The position numbers and the translations under genes were made by a program. The notes under the pieces were generated by a model, which had not been told where the DNA came from, made no database searches, and saw only the letters and a program-made list of their open reading frames with translations. Below, one piece after another: positions 1 through 8,666 of a DNA stretch of 64,000 bases. The stretch comes from Aeromicrobium chenweiae (GTDB lineage: Bacteria > Actinomycetota > Actinomycetes > Propionibacteriales > Nocardioidaceae): positions 1,364,001-1,428,000 of the forward strand of contig NZ_CP026952.1 of assembly GCF_003065605.1 (NCBI RefSeq). The letters are read 5' to 3'. The stretch's first letter is position 1. The number at the start of each line of letters is the position of its first letter.

Positions 1-239
1 CGCGGGTGCTCAGGACGGGGCAGGTGATCCTCGCGGGCATGGGGACCATTGTGCGCTGCGCCCCGTCTGCGACCCGACCTCGGTCGCGCCGCGGGCCTTC
101 TCGGGCCCAAAGTCCCTGGTAGCGCAGGCTCTGCCGGGATACGTTGGATATTCACCCGCCGCTCCGGCGCCGGGCGGCAGGCGACCCACCTACGAAGACG
201 GCATGCCCGACTTACGCAGACGGGACGTCAGCCTCTTCT
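1..239. other. No recognisable gene
   Basis: The first 239 bases hold no gene I can support. One frame stays open from the window edge to about base 120 and could be the C-terminal tail of an upstream gene, but I recognise nothing in it. The terminator-like hairpin that follows fits a gene ending just outside or just inside the edge. Confidence 0.4.
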
Positions 240-269
240 GCACCCCGGTCTCGCAAGGGACCGGGGTGC
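240..269 (+). terminator. Intrinsic terminator-like hairpin
   Basis: A perfect 11-bp stem (GCACCCCGGTC at 240-250 pairing with 259-269) encloses an 8-nt loop. No clear T-run follows, which is usual in GC-rich actinobacteria. It lies about 50 bp before the tspO-like gene, so it probably ends a transcript entering from the left. Confidence 0.6.
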
Positions 270-317
270 TTGGCGTCTCAGCTCGTCCGCCCGAGGGCGG
301 CTGTCTAGTGTGGAGCG

Positions 318-788
318 ATGGAACCTCGAACCATCGCCACCAGCGTGGGCCTGCCCGTCGCCGCTGCCGCGCTCGGGTCCGTCGCGACCGCGACGGGCAT
401 CAAGAGCGCCTGGTACCGCACCCTGCGCAAGCCCGCCATCCAGCCGCCGCCGGCGGTGTTCCCGGTCGTGTGGACCGCGCTGTACGCGCAGATCGCGCTG
501 GCCTCCGCCGACGCGCAGTCCCACATGACGCCGTCGGAGGCACGGACGTATCGCCGCAAGCTGGCGGCCAACATGGCCCTCAACGCAGGCTGGTGCTGGT
601 CCTTCTTCCGCGGTCACCGGCTCGTGCCGTCGATCGTGGTGGCCGGCGCGCTCGCCACCAGCACGGCCGACCTCGCCCGGACCGCCGGGGGAGCGTCGAG
701 GCGGGCCGGATGGCTGCTCGTGCCGTACACCGCCTGGAACAGCTTCGCGACGGTGCTGACCACCGCGATCTGGCGCAGGAACCGCTGA
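318..788 (+). CDS. TspO/MBR family protein (tryptophan-rich sensory protein)
   Basis: Small integral membrane protein of the TspO/peripheral benzodiazepine receptor family, which binds tetrapyrroles and influences porphyrin and stress responses; its exact role in actinobacteria is unsettled. The 156 residues match family length. Visible signatures are WYRTLRKP (residues 32-39), the PPP..VFPVVWTALY stretch (about 43-56), an ALNAGWCWSFF helix near residue 92 and the C-terminal PYTAWNSFATVL helix; about five hydrophobic segments fit the fold. It stands alone on the plus strand, convergent with the VIT-family gene 9 bp downstream. The ATG start sits just before the first hydrophobic segment. Confidence 0.88.
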   Translation: MEPRTIATSVGLPVAAAALGSVATATGIKSAWYRTLRKPAIQPPPAVFPVVWTALYAQIALASADAQSHMTPSEARTYRRKLAANMALNAGWCWSFFRGHRLVPSIVVAGALATSTADLARTAGGASRRAGWLLVPYTAWNSFATVLTTAIWRRNR

Positions 789-797
789 GCCGTCCCG

Positions 798-1526
798 TCA
801 GCCGACGGCCGTGCCGAACACCCGTCCGATGGCGTACGTCAGGGCCAGCCCGGCCGCGCCGCCGAGGACGATGCGGGCCACGGCCACCCGTGTCCTGCTG
901 CGACCCAGGTAGGAGCTGACCGTGCCGGCCAGGGCAAGCGCCAGGAGGACGACGACGACGGTCACCACCACGCGCGCGGAGCCCGGCGCGAGCAGGATCG
1001 CGAAGAGCGGCAGCAGCGCACCCAGTGTGAAGGCGACCATCGAGGCCGCGGCCGCCTGGTACGGGTTGGTCAGTGCCTGCGGGTCGATGCCCAGCTCCGC
1101 GTCGGCGTGGGCGGCCAGCGCGTCGTGCTCGGTGAGCTCCTCGGCGACCTGCCGTGCGGTCTGCTGTGACAGGCCCTTGCTGGCGTACAGCGCGGTCAGC
1201 TCGTCCAGCTCCTGCTCCGGGAGGTCCCGCAGCTCCTGGGTCTCCTGAGCGAGCTGGGAGCGCTCGCTGTCGCGTTGGCTGCTCACCGAGATGTACTCGC
1301 CAAGCCCCATGGAGACCGCGCCGGAGACGACACCGGCCAGCCCGGCCGTGAAGATCGCCCCCTTGTCGGAGGTGGCGCCCGCGACGCCGACGACGAGTCC
1401 AGCGGTGGACACGATGCCGTCGTTCGCGCCGAGGACCCCCGCCCGCAGCCAGTTCAGCCGCGAGGCCATCGCGGAGGAGTGGCGCTCTCCCGGGTGTCCG
1501 GGGTCGAGTGCGTCAGGCATCGGCAC
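798..1526 (-). CDS. VIT1/CCC1 family iron/manganese transporter
   Basis: Predicted membrane transporter of the vacuolar iron transporter family, moving Fe2+ or Mn2+ out of the cytosol. The 242 residues show the family's first membrane motif GVLGANDGIVSTAG (about 30-43) and GAVSMGLGEYISVSSQRDSE (about 69-88), which carries the acidic and methionine residues near the metal path. A charged middle region rich in Glu (about 85-140) matches the cytoplasmic metal-binding domain of this family, and three further hydrophobic segments follow. It is transcribed towards tspO and lies about 110 bp downstream of the prfC stop on the same strand, probably as a separate unit. Confidence 0.88.
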   Translation of the reverse strand: MPMPDALDPGHPGERHSSAMASRLNWLRAGVLGANDGIVSTAGLVVGVAGATSDKGAIFTAGLAGVVSGAVSMGLGEYISVSSQRDSERSQLAQETQELRDLPEQELDELTALYASKGLSQQTARQVAEELTEHDALAAHADAELGIDPQALTNPYQAAAASMVAFTLGALLPLFAILLAPGSARVVVTVVVVLLALALAGTVSSYLGRSRTRVAVARIVLGGAAGLALTYAIGRVFGTAVG

Positions 1527-1637
1527 TCTCCTGGGGCCGCGGTGGACCCTCAGCCTGTCGCCGCTTCGGTGACCGGCGTAGAGGCGACCGCCCCTTGCGG
1601 ACGGACCAACGTCCCGTGCGGCGGGGCTGCCCGGCGG

Positions 1638-3203
1638 TCAGCTGCCGCCGGCGGGAAGCTCCTCGAGCAGGACGTCGGGGTTCTCGCGGGCCGCGTTGTT
1701 GGCCCGCCACTTGTCGATGAACAGGGCCAGGTACGTGCCGTCCGTGCGCTGCAGGACCTCGCAGCCACGCGCGCCGCGCAGCTGCAGTGCGCCGTCCTCG
1801 TCGGTGCGGCGTGCCACCTGGTAGTCCAGGCGGGTGAGCCGGATCGGCGAGTTGAACTCGTGGGTCATCCGCTCTTCCACCACCTCGAACTGCAGCGGAC
1901 CGACCGCGGCGAGCACCGGGCTCTGGTCGCCGCGGAGGTCGGACCGCAGGACCTGCACGACGCCCTCCTGGTCGAGCTGCTCGATGCCGCGGCGGAACTG
2001 CTTGTACCGGCCGATGTCGCGCGCGGTGGCGGTCATGAAGTGCTCGGGTGCGAAGCTCGGCACCGGGGGATAGTCGATCGGGTCGCCGTCGAACACCGTG
2101 TCGCCGACCCGCAGCGCCTGGGCGTTCACGAAGCCGATGATGTCGCCCGGCGAGGCCTGCTCGACCGCACTGGTCTCGCGGCCGAACAACGACTGGGCGT
2201 ACTTCGTCGCGAAGGGCCGGCCGGTCGAGGCGTGGGTGACGACCATGCCGCGCTCGAACGTCCCGGAGACCACGCGGGCGTACGCCATGCGGTCGCGGTG
2301 GGAGCTGTTCATGCCGGACTGCACCTTGAAGACGAACGCGCTGAAGTCGTCGTCGACCTCGCGGACCGAGCCGTCGACCCCGGCGGTCGCGCTCGGGGCG
2401 GGGGCGAGGTCGAGCAGCAGGTCCAGCAGCTGGGCGACGCCGAAGTTCTGCAGCGCGGAGGCGAACATGACCGGCGTGGTCTCGCCGCCGAGGAAGCGCT
2501 CCTGGTCGTGGTCGGCCTCGTCGAGGCCGAGCAGCTCGTGCTCGTCCATGGCCGCGGACCACGCCTCGGCGTCGGCGTCCTCGACCTCGGACGCGGACAT
2601 GCGCCGCTCGGGTGCCCGCGTCGCGCCTCCGGCGGTACGGGTGTACTTCACGAACTCTCCGGTGCGACGGTCCAGCACGCCGCGGAAGTCACCGGCCTCG
2701 CCGACCGGCCAGGTCAGGGGCGTCGGGCGCAGCTTGATCTGCTGCTCGATCTCGTCCATGAGCGCCAGCGGCGACAGCCCGGGACGGTCCCACTTGTTGA
2801 TCACGGTGATGACCGGGATGCCGCGCAGCGCGCACACCTTGAACAGCTTGAGCGTCTGCGGCTCGAGGCCCTTGCCGGCGTCGACCAGCATCACGGCCGA
2901 GTCGACCGCGGACAGCACCCGGTAGGTGTCCTCGGAGAAGTCGCTGTGCCCGGGGGTGTCCACCAGGTTGACCACGTGGTCGCGGTAGACGAACTGGAGC
3001 GCCGCGGACGTGATCGAGATGCCGCGCGCCTTCTCCATCGCCATCCAGTCCGAGACCGTCGCGCGTCGGTCGCCCTTGCCGTGCACCGCCCCGGCTTCGG
3101 TGATGACCCGCGCGTGGAGCGCGAGCGCCTCGGTGAGGGTGGACTTGCCGGCATCGGGGTGGCTGATGACGGCAAAGGTACGGCGTGGGCGTTTGTCGGG
3201 CAC
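1638..3203 (-). CDS. prfC: Peptide chain release factor 3
   Basis: Translational GTPase that recycles class I release factors (RF1/RF2) from the ribosome after termination. The 521-residue protein has the G1 P-loop SHPDAGKST (about 14-22), a G3 DTPGHSDF motif, a G4 NKWDR motif and the RF3-specific C-terminal domains, with normal length for the family (about 520-530). The ATG start is followed at once by basic residues and the first beta strand of the G domain. It is monocistronic or weakly linked to the exonuclease gene 18 bp upstream on the same strand. Confidence 0.95.
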   Translation of the reverse strand: MPDKRPRRTFAVISHPDAGKSTLTEALALHARVITEAGAVHGKGDRRATVSDWMAMEKARGISITSAALQFVYRDHVVNLVDTPGHSDFSEDTYRVLSAVDSAVMLVDAGKGLEPQTLKLFKVCALRGIPVITVINKWDRPGLSPLALMDEIEQQIKLRPTPLTWPVGEAGDFRGVLDRRTGEFVKYTRTAGGATRAPERRMSASEVEDADAEAWSAAMDEHELLGLDEADHDQERFLGGETTPVMFASALQNFGVAQLLDLLLDLAPAPSATAGVDGSVREVDDDFSAFVFKVQSGMNSSHRDRMAYARVVSGTFERGMVVTHASTGRPFATKYAQSLFGRETSAVEQASPGDIIGFVNAQALRVGDTVFDGDPIDYPPVPSFAPEHFMTATARDIGRYKQFRRGIEQLDQEGVVQVLRSDLRGDQSPVLAAVGPLQFEVVEERMTHEFNSPIRLTRLDYQVARRTDEDGALQLRGARGCEVLQRTDGTYLALFIDKWRANNAARENPDVLLEELPAGGS

Positions 3204-3221
3204 CTAGTGAATTTACCGGTG

Positions 3222-4226
3222 TCAGTGCAATGCCGCGGACGCCGGGTCCGTGCTCAGCACCCGGATCGCGAGCGACGTGGTCGTCTCGACGCCCAGGTAG
3301 CCCACGACGGTGTGGACGCGGTGCGGGTCCAGCGGGAGCAGTCCGGGGGTGCCGGGGACGTCGGGGGTGATGCCGAGGTCGAGGTCCTCGCGTCCCGACA
3401 TGAGCCGCACGTTGAAGTCGTAGCGCTCGCGGGCCTCGGGCGTCATGAGCCGGCGGACCACCGTGGCGCCCATCCGTCGGGCACCGGTCTCGGCCGCCCA
3501 GGAGTCGAGGGTCGCTGCGACGACACGTCCGTCGTTCTGGTCGATGTCCGCCCAGACGGCCCGCATGGGCCCCACCTGGGTGAGGAGGATCGCCGCGGTC
3601 TTCTCACCGATGCCGGTGACCCCGGGCAGGTTGTCGCTGGCGTCACCGCGCAGGGCGGCGAAGTCGAGGTAGTGCTCGGCCTCGACGCCGTACATCGCGA
3701 CGAGCCGCGCGGGGTTGAGCAGCGGCGACCCGCTGATGCCGCCGTTGATCAGGCGGAGCACCTGGGTGTGGTCGCTGATGTGCGCGAACGCGTCCCGGTC
3801 CGAGGTGATGATGACGCAGCTCCAGTCGTGCGAGCGGGCCCAGGCGGCGGCCGAGGCGCTGACGTCGTCCGCCTCGAGGCCGGGGGGAGTGAGGGTGGCG
3901 AGGCCGAGGGCGTCGAGCAGCCGGCCCGCGCGATCGAGCTGGTCGACGAGTGCCGCGTCCTTCTCGGCCCGTCCGGCCTTGTAGTCGGGGTAGAAGTCCC
4001 GGCGAACCGAGGCGGCCCGGTCGTCGAGGCCGAAGATCACCGCGTCGGGTGCGAATCCGTCGATCGCCTCGAGGATCTGGCACAGCATCCCGTTGAGCGC
4101 CCAGGCCGGTCGTCCCGAGCGGTCCGTGATCTGCGTGTGCGCCCGTGCGTGGTGGTTGCGGTGCAGCAGCGACGGGGCGTCGACCACGAGGAGCAGCTTG
4201 CGAGGACGGGCGGGGGAGTCAGTCAT
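3222..4226 (-). CDS. 5'-3' exonuclease (Pol I 5'-nuclease domain-like)
   Basis: Stand-alone flap/5'-3' exonuclease related to the N-terminal domain of DNA polymerase I, acting on RNA primers and flaps. From the ATG at 4226 it has 334 residues. Visible are the metal-binding acidic motifs LVVDAPSLLHR, FGLDDRAASVRRDFYPDYK with the basic helical arch, GLEADDV and SDRDAF, followed by the helix-hairpin-helix region GDASDNLPGVTGIGEKTA. No polymerase domain follows. An upstream in-frame ATG at 4241 adds five residues. A TTG start of the oppositely oriented P-type ATPase lies about 90 bp away, so the two genes share a short divergent promoter region. Confidence 0.9.
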   Translation of the reverse strand: MTDSPARPRKLLLVVDAPSLLHRNHHARAHTQITDRSGRPAWALNGMLCQILEAIDGFAPDAVIFGLDDRAASVRRDFYPDYKAGRAEKDAALVDQLDRAGRLLDALGLATLTPPGLEADDVSASAAAWARSHDWSCVIITSDRDAFAHISDHTQVLRLINGGISGSPLLNPARLVAMYGVEAEHYLDFAALRGDASDNLPGVTGIGEKTAAILLTQVGPMRAVWADIDQNDGRVVAATLDSWAAETGARRMGATVVRRLMTPEARERYDFNVRLMSGREDLDLGITPDVPGTPGLLPLDPHRVHTVVGYLGVETTTSLAIRVLSTDPASAALH

Positions 4227-4318
4227 GGGAGTGCTGGCCATCGTACGGCGCCGGGACATTGGGCCCTTCTGGACGGTCGCCGGTGCGGATGGGATGGCAC
4301 CAGCCCCGGGAGGAGCCC

Positions 4319-6844
4319 TTGCCGTCGTCACGCCCGTTCTGGCACCTGTCCGAGTCGGAGGTGCTCGACGCCCTGGGGACGACACCCGATGGACTCACGG
4401 GGGAGCAGGCGTCCGCAGCGCTGGATGAGCAGGACGCCGGGTCGACGGCCCCGGACGAGCCGCCCGCGTGGCGGCTCCTGCTCCGCCAGTTCGTGAGCCC
4501 GATCGAGCTGATCCTGGTGGCGGCGACCGTCCTGTCCGGGATCCTCGGTGACTGGACCGACGCCCTGATCATCCTGCTGATCCTCGCCCTGTCCGGCGTG
4601 CTGGGCTTCGTGCAGGAACGCAGTGCCGGCCAGGCGATGAAGGCGCTGCTGGAAGCGGTCGAGGTGACCGCCCAGGTGGTGAGGGACGGCGAGCCGACGG
4701 ACGTCCCGATGGACGAGGTCGTCCCGGGGGACGTGGCGCTGCTGACCGCCGGTGACCTGGTGCCCGGGGACTGCCTGGTGCTGGGCTCGCGCGAGCTCAG
4801 CGTGGACGAGTCGGCACTGACGGGGGAGACCTTCCCCGTCGAGAAGCGGCCGGGCGTCGTTCCCGCAGCAGCTCCTGTGGCCGAGCGCACGAACGCGGTC
4901 TTCCAGGGCACGCACGTCGCCAGTGGCAGCGCGAAGGTCGTCGTCGTCCACACCGGCGCCGCGACGGAGATCGCCGCGGTCTCCGCGCGGCTGGGTGCCG
5001 CCACTCCGCGCACGGGCTTCGAGCAGGGGATGACGGCGTTCGGTGTCCTCCTCGCGCGGGTCATGCTGGTCTTCACGGTCGTGATCCTGCTGCTCAATGT
5101 CGCGCTGGAGCGCAGCGTGCTGGACTCGGTGCTGTTCGCGCTGGCCCTTGCGGTCGGCGTGACCCCGCAGCTGCTGCCCGCGATCGTCAGCATCAGCCTC
5201 GCCCAGGGGGCGCGGGCGATGGCCAGGGAGCGTGTCATCGTCCGCCGTCTTGACGTGATCGAGGACTTCGGGGCGATGCGGGTGCTGTGCTCGGACAAGA
5301 CCGGCACCATGACGCAGGGCCGGATCGAGCTCGGGGCAGCGTTGTCGTGCGACGGTGCCGAGAGCCGGACGGTCGCGGACCTGGCCGCGCTGAACGCCGG
5401 GCTGCAACGCGGCTGGAAGAACCCCATCGACCAGGCGATCATCCGGGCGCACCCCGTCGCCGACGACGTCGAGGCACTCGACGAGCTGCCCTACGACTTC
5501 CAGCGCAAGCGCCTGAGCGTGCTGACACGTCGAGCCGACGGCGAGGTGCCCCTCCTGGTGACCAAGGGGGCGTTGGCCAACGTGATGGAGGTCTGCACCG
5601 AGGTATGGACGCCGGCGGGCCCCGTCCCGATCGCCTCGGTCGGTGACGAGATCCAGAAGACCTTCGCCGCCCTGAGCGCGGGTGGCTTCCGGGTGCTCGG
5701 GGTGGCCACGCGGCCGGTGCGGGGCCAGCACGTGGAGCTCGCCGACGAGGCGCAGATGCAGCTCGTCGGCCTGCTGACCTTCGCCGATCCGGTCAAGCCC
5801 GACGCGCCGGCCACGGTGGCGAGCCTCGTCGCCGCGGGCATCTCGGTGCGGATGGTCACGGGCGACAACCACCTCGTCGCCGCCCACGTCGCCCGAGCCG
5901 TGGGACTTGACGCGGCCCGGGTCTGGACCGGCACCCACGTCGACGGGCTGGACGACGCGGCCCTGGCCGCCGCGGTCCCCGCGGCCCACGTGTTCAGCGA
6001 GATGAACCCCCTGCAGAAGGAGCGGGTGGTGCGCGCGTTCCGGTCGGCCGGTGACGTCGTCGGGTACCTGGGCGACGGCATCAACGACGCACCGTCGCTG
6101 CATGCCGCCGACGTGGGGATCAGCGTCGACAGCGCCGTCCCCGTGGCGAAGCAGTCCGCCGCGATCGTCCTGCTCGACAAGGACCTGAAGGTCCTGCTCA
6201 AGGGGGTCCGGCAGGGGCGTCAGACGTTCGCCAACACCATGAAGTACATCTTCATGACGACGAGCGCGAACTTCGGGAACGTGCTCAGCATGGCGTTCGC
6301 TGCCGTCGCGCTGCCCTTCCTGCCGCTGCTCGCGAGCCAGATCCTGCTCGTGAACCTGCTGACCGACCTGCCGGCCGCATCGATCGCCACCGACCGGGTG
6401 GACGCACAGCAGGTGAGGCGCCCCCAGGGCTGGGACACGCGGCTGATCGGCCGCTACATGCTGGTGTTCGGCTCGCTCAGCACGGTGTTCGACCTGACCA
6501 CGTTCGCCGTCCTGCGATGGCACTTCGACGCGGGCGCCACCGAGTTCCGCAGCGCGTGGTTCGTCGGCTCGGTGCTCACCGAGGTCGGCGTCCTCTTCGT
6601 GCTGCGCACCCGGCAGCCCGCCGTCCGGAGCCGGCCGAGCAGGTGGCTCGTGATCATCTCGATCGTGGTCGCCGCGGTCGCGGTGGCGACGCCCTACTCG
6701 GCCGTGGCGGACTCGCTCGGGATGGTGGCGGTCCCGGCGGACGTCCTGGCCCTGGTCGTCCTCATCACCCTCGGCTACCTCGTGGCGACCGAGCTGGTGA
6801 AGAGGATCTTCTGGCGGGAACGCCAGGACGCCGGCCGCGGGTAG
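4319..6844 (+). CDS. Magnesium-type (P3B) P-type ATPase
   Basis: ATP-driven cation importer most like MgtA/MgtB. It shows the actuator motif SALTGETFP, the phosphorylation site CSDKTGTMTQ, the hinge GDGINDAPSLHAADVG and about ten membrane segments. The membrane segment with MKYIFMTTSANFGNV followed by LPFLPLLASQILLVNLL is typical of the magnesium subgroup, and no heavy-metal-binding N-terminal domain is present. I prefer the TTG start at 4319 because GGAGG sits about 6 bases upstream and the protein then begins just before FWHLSESEVLDAL; ATG at 4289 is the alternative. An unrelated cation cannot be excluded from sequence alone. Confidence 0.85.
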   Translation: MPSSRPFWHLSESEVLDALGTTPDGLTGEQASAALDEQDAGSTAPDEPPAWRLLLRQFVSPIELILVAATVLSGILGDWTDALIILLILALSGVLGFVQERSAGQAMKALLEAVEVTAQVVRDGEPTDVPMDEVVPGDVALLTAGDLVPGDCLVLGSRELSVDESALTGETFPVEKRPGVVPAAAPVAERTNAVFQGTHVASGSAKVVVVHTGAATEIAAVSARLGAATPRTGFEQGMTAFGVLLARVMLVFTVVILLLNVALERSVLDSVLFALALAVGVTPQLLPAIVSISLAQGARAMARERVIVRRLDVIEDFGAMRVLCSDKTGTMTQGRIELGAALSCDGAESRTVADLAALNAGLQRGWKNPIDQAIIRAHPVADDVEALDELPYDFQRKRLSVLTRRADGEVPLLVTKGALANVMEVCTEVWTPAGPVPIASVGDEIQKTFAALSAGGFRVLGVATRPVRGQHVELADEAQMQLVGLLTFADPVKPDAPATVASLVAAGISVRMVTGDNHLVAAHVARAVGLDAARVWTGTHVDGLDDAALAAAVPAAHVFSEMNPLQKERVVRAFRSAGDVVGYLGDGINDAPSLHAADVGISVDSAVPVAKQSAAIVLLDKDLKVLLKGVRQGRQTFANTMKYIFMTTSANFGNVLSMAFAAVALPFLPLLASQILLVNLLTDLPAASIATDRVDAQQVRRPQGWDTRLIGRYMLVFGSLSTVFDLTTFAVLRWHFDAGATEFRSAWFVGSVLTEVGVLFVLRTRQPAVRSRPSRWLVIISIVVAAVAVATPYSAVADSLGMVAVPADVLALVVLITLGYLVATELVKRIFWRERQDAGRG

Positions 6845-6856
6845 TCGTCCGGTTCG

Positions 6857-7549
6857 CTACCAGGGCAGCTCGCCGGTCTCGTCCTGCAGCGTGCCGGTCG
6901 GTCCGTCCGCGCCGATCGTGGCCAGCCCGACGACGATCTTGGCGCTCTCCTCGACGGGACGTCCGCCGCCCATCGACGCGGTCAGGTCGGTGTCGGTGTA
7001 GCCGGGCTCCACCGCGTTGAACTTGATGCCGGGCTCGAGCTTGGCGTACTGGACGGTGAGCATGGTGGCCGCAGACTTGGACGCCGCGTAGAGCGAGGCC
7101 TGCACGCCGAACTCCACCCGGTCGGGGTTGGTGACGGCCCAGAACGAGCCCATGCTGCTGGAGATGGTGAGGACGACGGCCTGCTGCTCGGACCTGCGCA
7201 GCAGGGGCAGCGCGGCCTCGGTGACCCGCACGATCCCGACGGCGTTGGTGTCGAACACCTGGAGAGCTCCGGGCCCGTCGACGTTCGTCATGTCGCCGGT
7301 GATGCCGGCGTTGTTCACGAGCACGTCCAGGTGCCCCTCGTCGGCGTCGATCGTCGCGAGCGCCGCAGCGACCGACGCGTCGTCCGTCACGTCGAGCTGC
7401 ACGAATCGCGCCCCGAGGTCGGCCGCGGCCTTCTCCCCGCGCGTGGTGTCGCGAGCCCCCACGTAGACGGTGTGGCCCAGCTCGACCAGCTGCTTCGCGG
7501 TCTCGAACCCGATGCCCTTGTTGGCCCCGGTGATCAGCGTGACGGTCAT
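6857..7549 (-). CDS. SDR family NAD(P)-dependent oxidoreductase
   Basis: Classical short-chain dehydrogenase/reductase of 230 residues, substrate unknown. It has the cofactor motif TGANKGIG (7-14), the NNAG motif and the catalytic YAASK, so it should be active; its architecture resembles the carbonyl-reductase-like group. It is divergent from the XRE-family regulator, with a 139-bp shared promoter region that contains the GACAGGACCCCC motif also found before the MFS gene. This suggests that the regulator controls reductase and exporter together, perhaps in response to a toxic carbonyl or lipid-like compound. Confidence 0.88.
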   Translation of the reverse strand: MTVTLITGANKGIGFETAKQLVELGHTVYVGARDTTRGEKAAADLGARFVQLDVTDDASVAAALATIDADEGHLDVLVNNAGITGDMTNVDGPGALQVFDTNAVGIVRVTEAALPLLRRSEQQAVVLTISSSMGSFWAVTNPDRVEFGVQASLYAASKSAATMLTVQYAKLEPGIKFNAVEPGYTDTDLTASMGGGRPVEESAKIVVGLATIGADGPTGTLQDETGELPW

Positions 7550-7643
7550 GTGTCTTCCTTCCGATGAGTGGGCCCGACGGGACCCGAGAAGGACGCTAGG
7601 CGCGGCGCAGCACGCGGGGCAGTGCCCTGCCGATCAGGGGTGT

Positions 7644-7655
7644 GACAGGACCCCC
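7644..7655 (+). promoter_or_regulatory. Candidate operator GACAGGACCCCC (copy 1)
   Basis: GACAGGACCCCC lies between the divergent SDR and XRE-regulator genes, 34 bp before the regulator start. The same 12 bases occur in inverted orientation at 8565-8576, before the MFS gene. Shared placement at both promoters flanking the regulator makes it a plausible binding site; this is inferred from position and identity only. Confidence 0.45.
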
Positions 7656-7688
7656 TCTCGGTGGGGCCCTGGGACCTACGCTGGTGTC

Positions 7689-8546
7689 ATGACGAATCGG
7701 CCGAACACGCTCGGCGAGTACCTTCGGGCGCGCCGTGGGCTCGTGACACCCCAGCAGGCGGGCATCCCCGACCACGGGACGCGACGGGTGCCGGGACTGC
7801 GCCGCGAGGAGGTCGCAATGCTGGCCGGCATCAGCGCCGACTACTACCTGCGCCTGGAGCGCGGCCGCGACCACAACCCGTCGCTGCAGGTGCTGGAGTC
7901 GATCGCTCGTGTCCTCCAGCTCGACAGCGAGCACCTCGAGTACCTGATGACCCTGACGGCGGAGAAGCCTCGCCACATCCGGCGTCGCACGCCCAAGGAG
8001 ATCGTCCCGCCGGGGATGCTGAAGCTGCTGGGCTCGATGGAGCAGCCGGCGTTCATCGAGGGTCGGTACTTCGACATCCTGGCGTCGAACGCCGCCGCCG
8101 TGGCGCTGTCCCCACGCCTCGTCCCGGGGGGCAACCAGCTGCGGGACATGTTCCTCGACCCGGCCGAGCAGGCCCTCTACCCGGACTGGAAGCTCGTGAC
8201 GAACTGCTTCATCGCCAGCCTGCGGCAGGCCGTGGGTACCGACATCGACGACCCGCGCTTCATCGAGCTCGCGGGTGAGCTCACGCTGGGCAGCGCCCAG
8301 TTCCGCGAGCTCTGGGCCCGGCACGACGTGAAGGCCCAGAACGGGACGCCCATGCGTTTCGACCATCCCCAGGTCGGTGAGATGACGCTCAACCGCGAGC
8401 GGCTCACCATCAACGGGACCGACGGCCTGCAGCTCGTCGTGCACCACCCGGACGCCGGCAGCGAGGACGCCCAGAAGCTCGCACTCCTCGTCTCAGCCGC
8501 CCTGCCGGCCAGCGAGCCCGAGCGCAGTCTTCGTCCGTCCTCCTGA
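7689..8546 (+). CDS. XRE-family regulator, MmyB-like
   Basis: Transcription factor of 285 residues with an N-terminal helix-turn-helix of the XRE type (LRREEVAMLAGISADYYLRLERG, split here as LRREEVAMLAG and ISADYYLRLERG) and a C-terminal MmyB-like ligand-binding PAS-type domain (from about residue 105, with LASNAAAVALSPRL). Such regulators are commonly beside SDR genes, as here, and the MmyB domain is known to bind a fatty-acid-like ligand. The ATG at 7689 is chosen because the family begins a few residues before LGEYLRARR; the open frame extends upstream without a better start. It is divergent from the SDR gene and upstream of the MFS gene. Confidence 0.9.
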   Translation: MTNRPNTLGEYLRARRGLVTPQQAGIPDHGTRRVPGLRREEVAMLAGISADYYLRLERGRDHNPSLQVLESIARVLQLDSEHLEYLMTLTAEKPRHIRRRTPKEIVPPGMLKLLGSMEQPAFIEGRYFDILASNAAAVALSPRLVPGGNQLRDMFLDPAEQALYPDWKLVTNCFIASLRQAVGTDIDDPRFIELAGELTLGSAQFRELWARHDVKAQNGTPMRFDHPQVGEMTLNRERLTINGTDGLQLVVHHPDAGSEDAQKLALLVSAALPASEPERSLRPSS

Positions 8547-8564
8547 CGGGCGCCGCGTCGGAAG

Positions 8565-8576
8565 GGGGGTCCTGTC
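8565..8576 (-). promoter_or_regulatory. Candidate operator GACAGGACCCCC (copy 2)
   Basis: Reverse-strand copy of the 12-base motif at 7644-7655, between the XRE-regulator stop and the MFS start. Part of it also forms a small hairpin (GGGGTCC 8566-8572 with GGACCCC 8577-8583), so it could alternatively act as a weak terminator. Confidence 0.4.
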
Positions 8577-8666
8577 GGACCCCGGGCTGACGAGGGATCT
8601 GGGTGGGGCGCGGCAGCGGACCTAGCGTCGTGGAGGCACCTGCCCCCATCGCGAAGGAACGATCCC

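Noticed and set aside
3..119. C-terminal end of an upstream gene
   Set aside because: One frame is open from the edge but shows no recognisable motif, so I do not call it.
1275..4496. A very long plus-strand open frame (over 1000 codons)
   Set aside because: It is antisense to the VIT transporter, RF3 and exonuclease genes, all with clear family motifs; its own translation is low-complexity and rich in Val, Arg and Gly, as expected of a GC-rich shadow frame.
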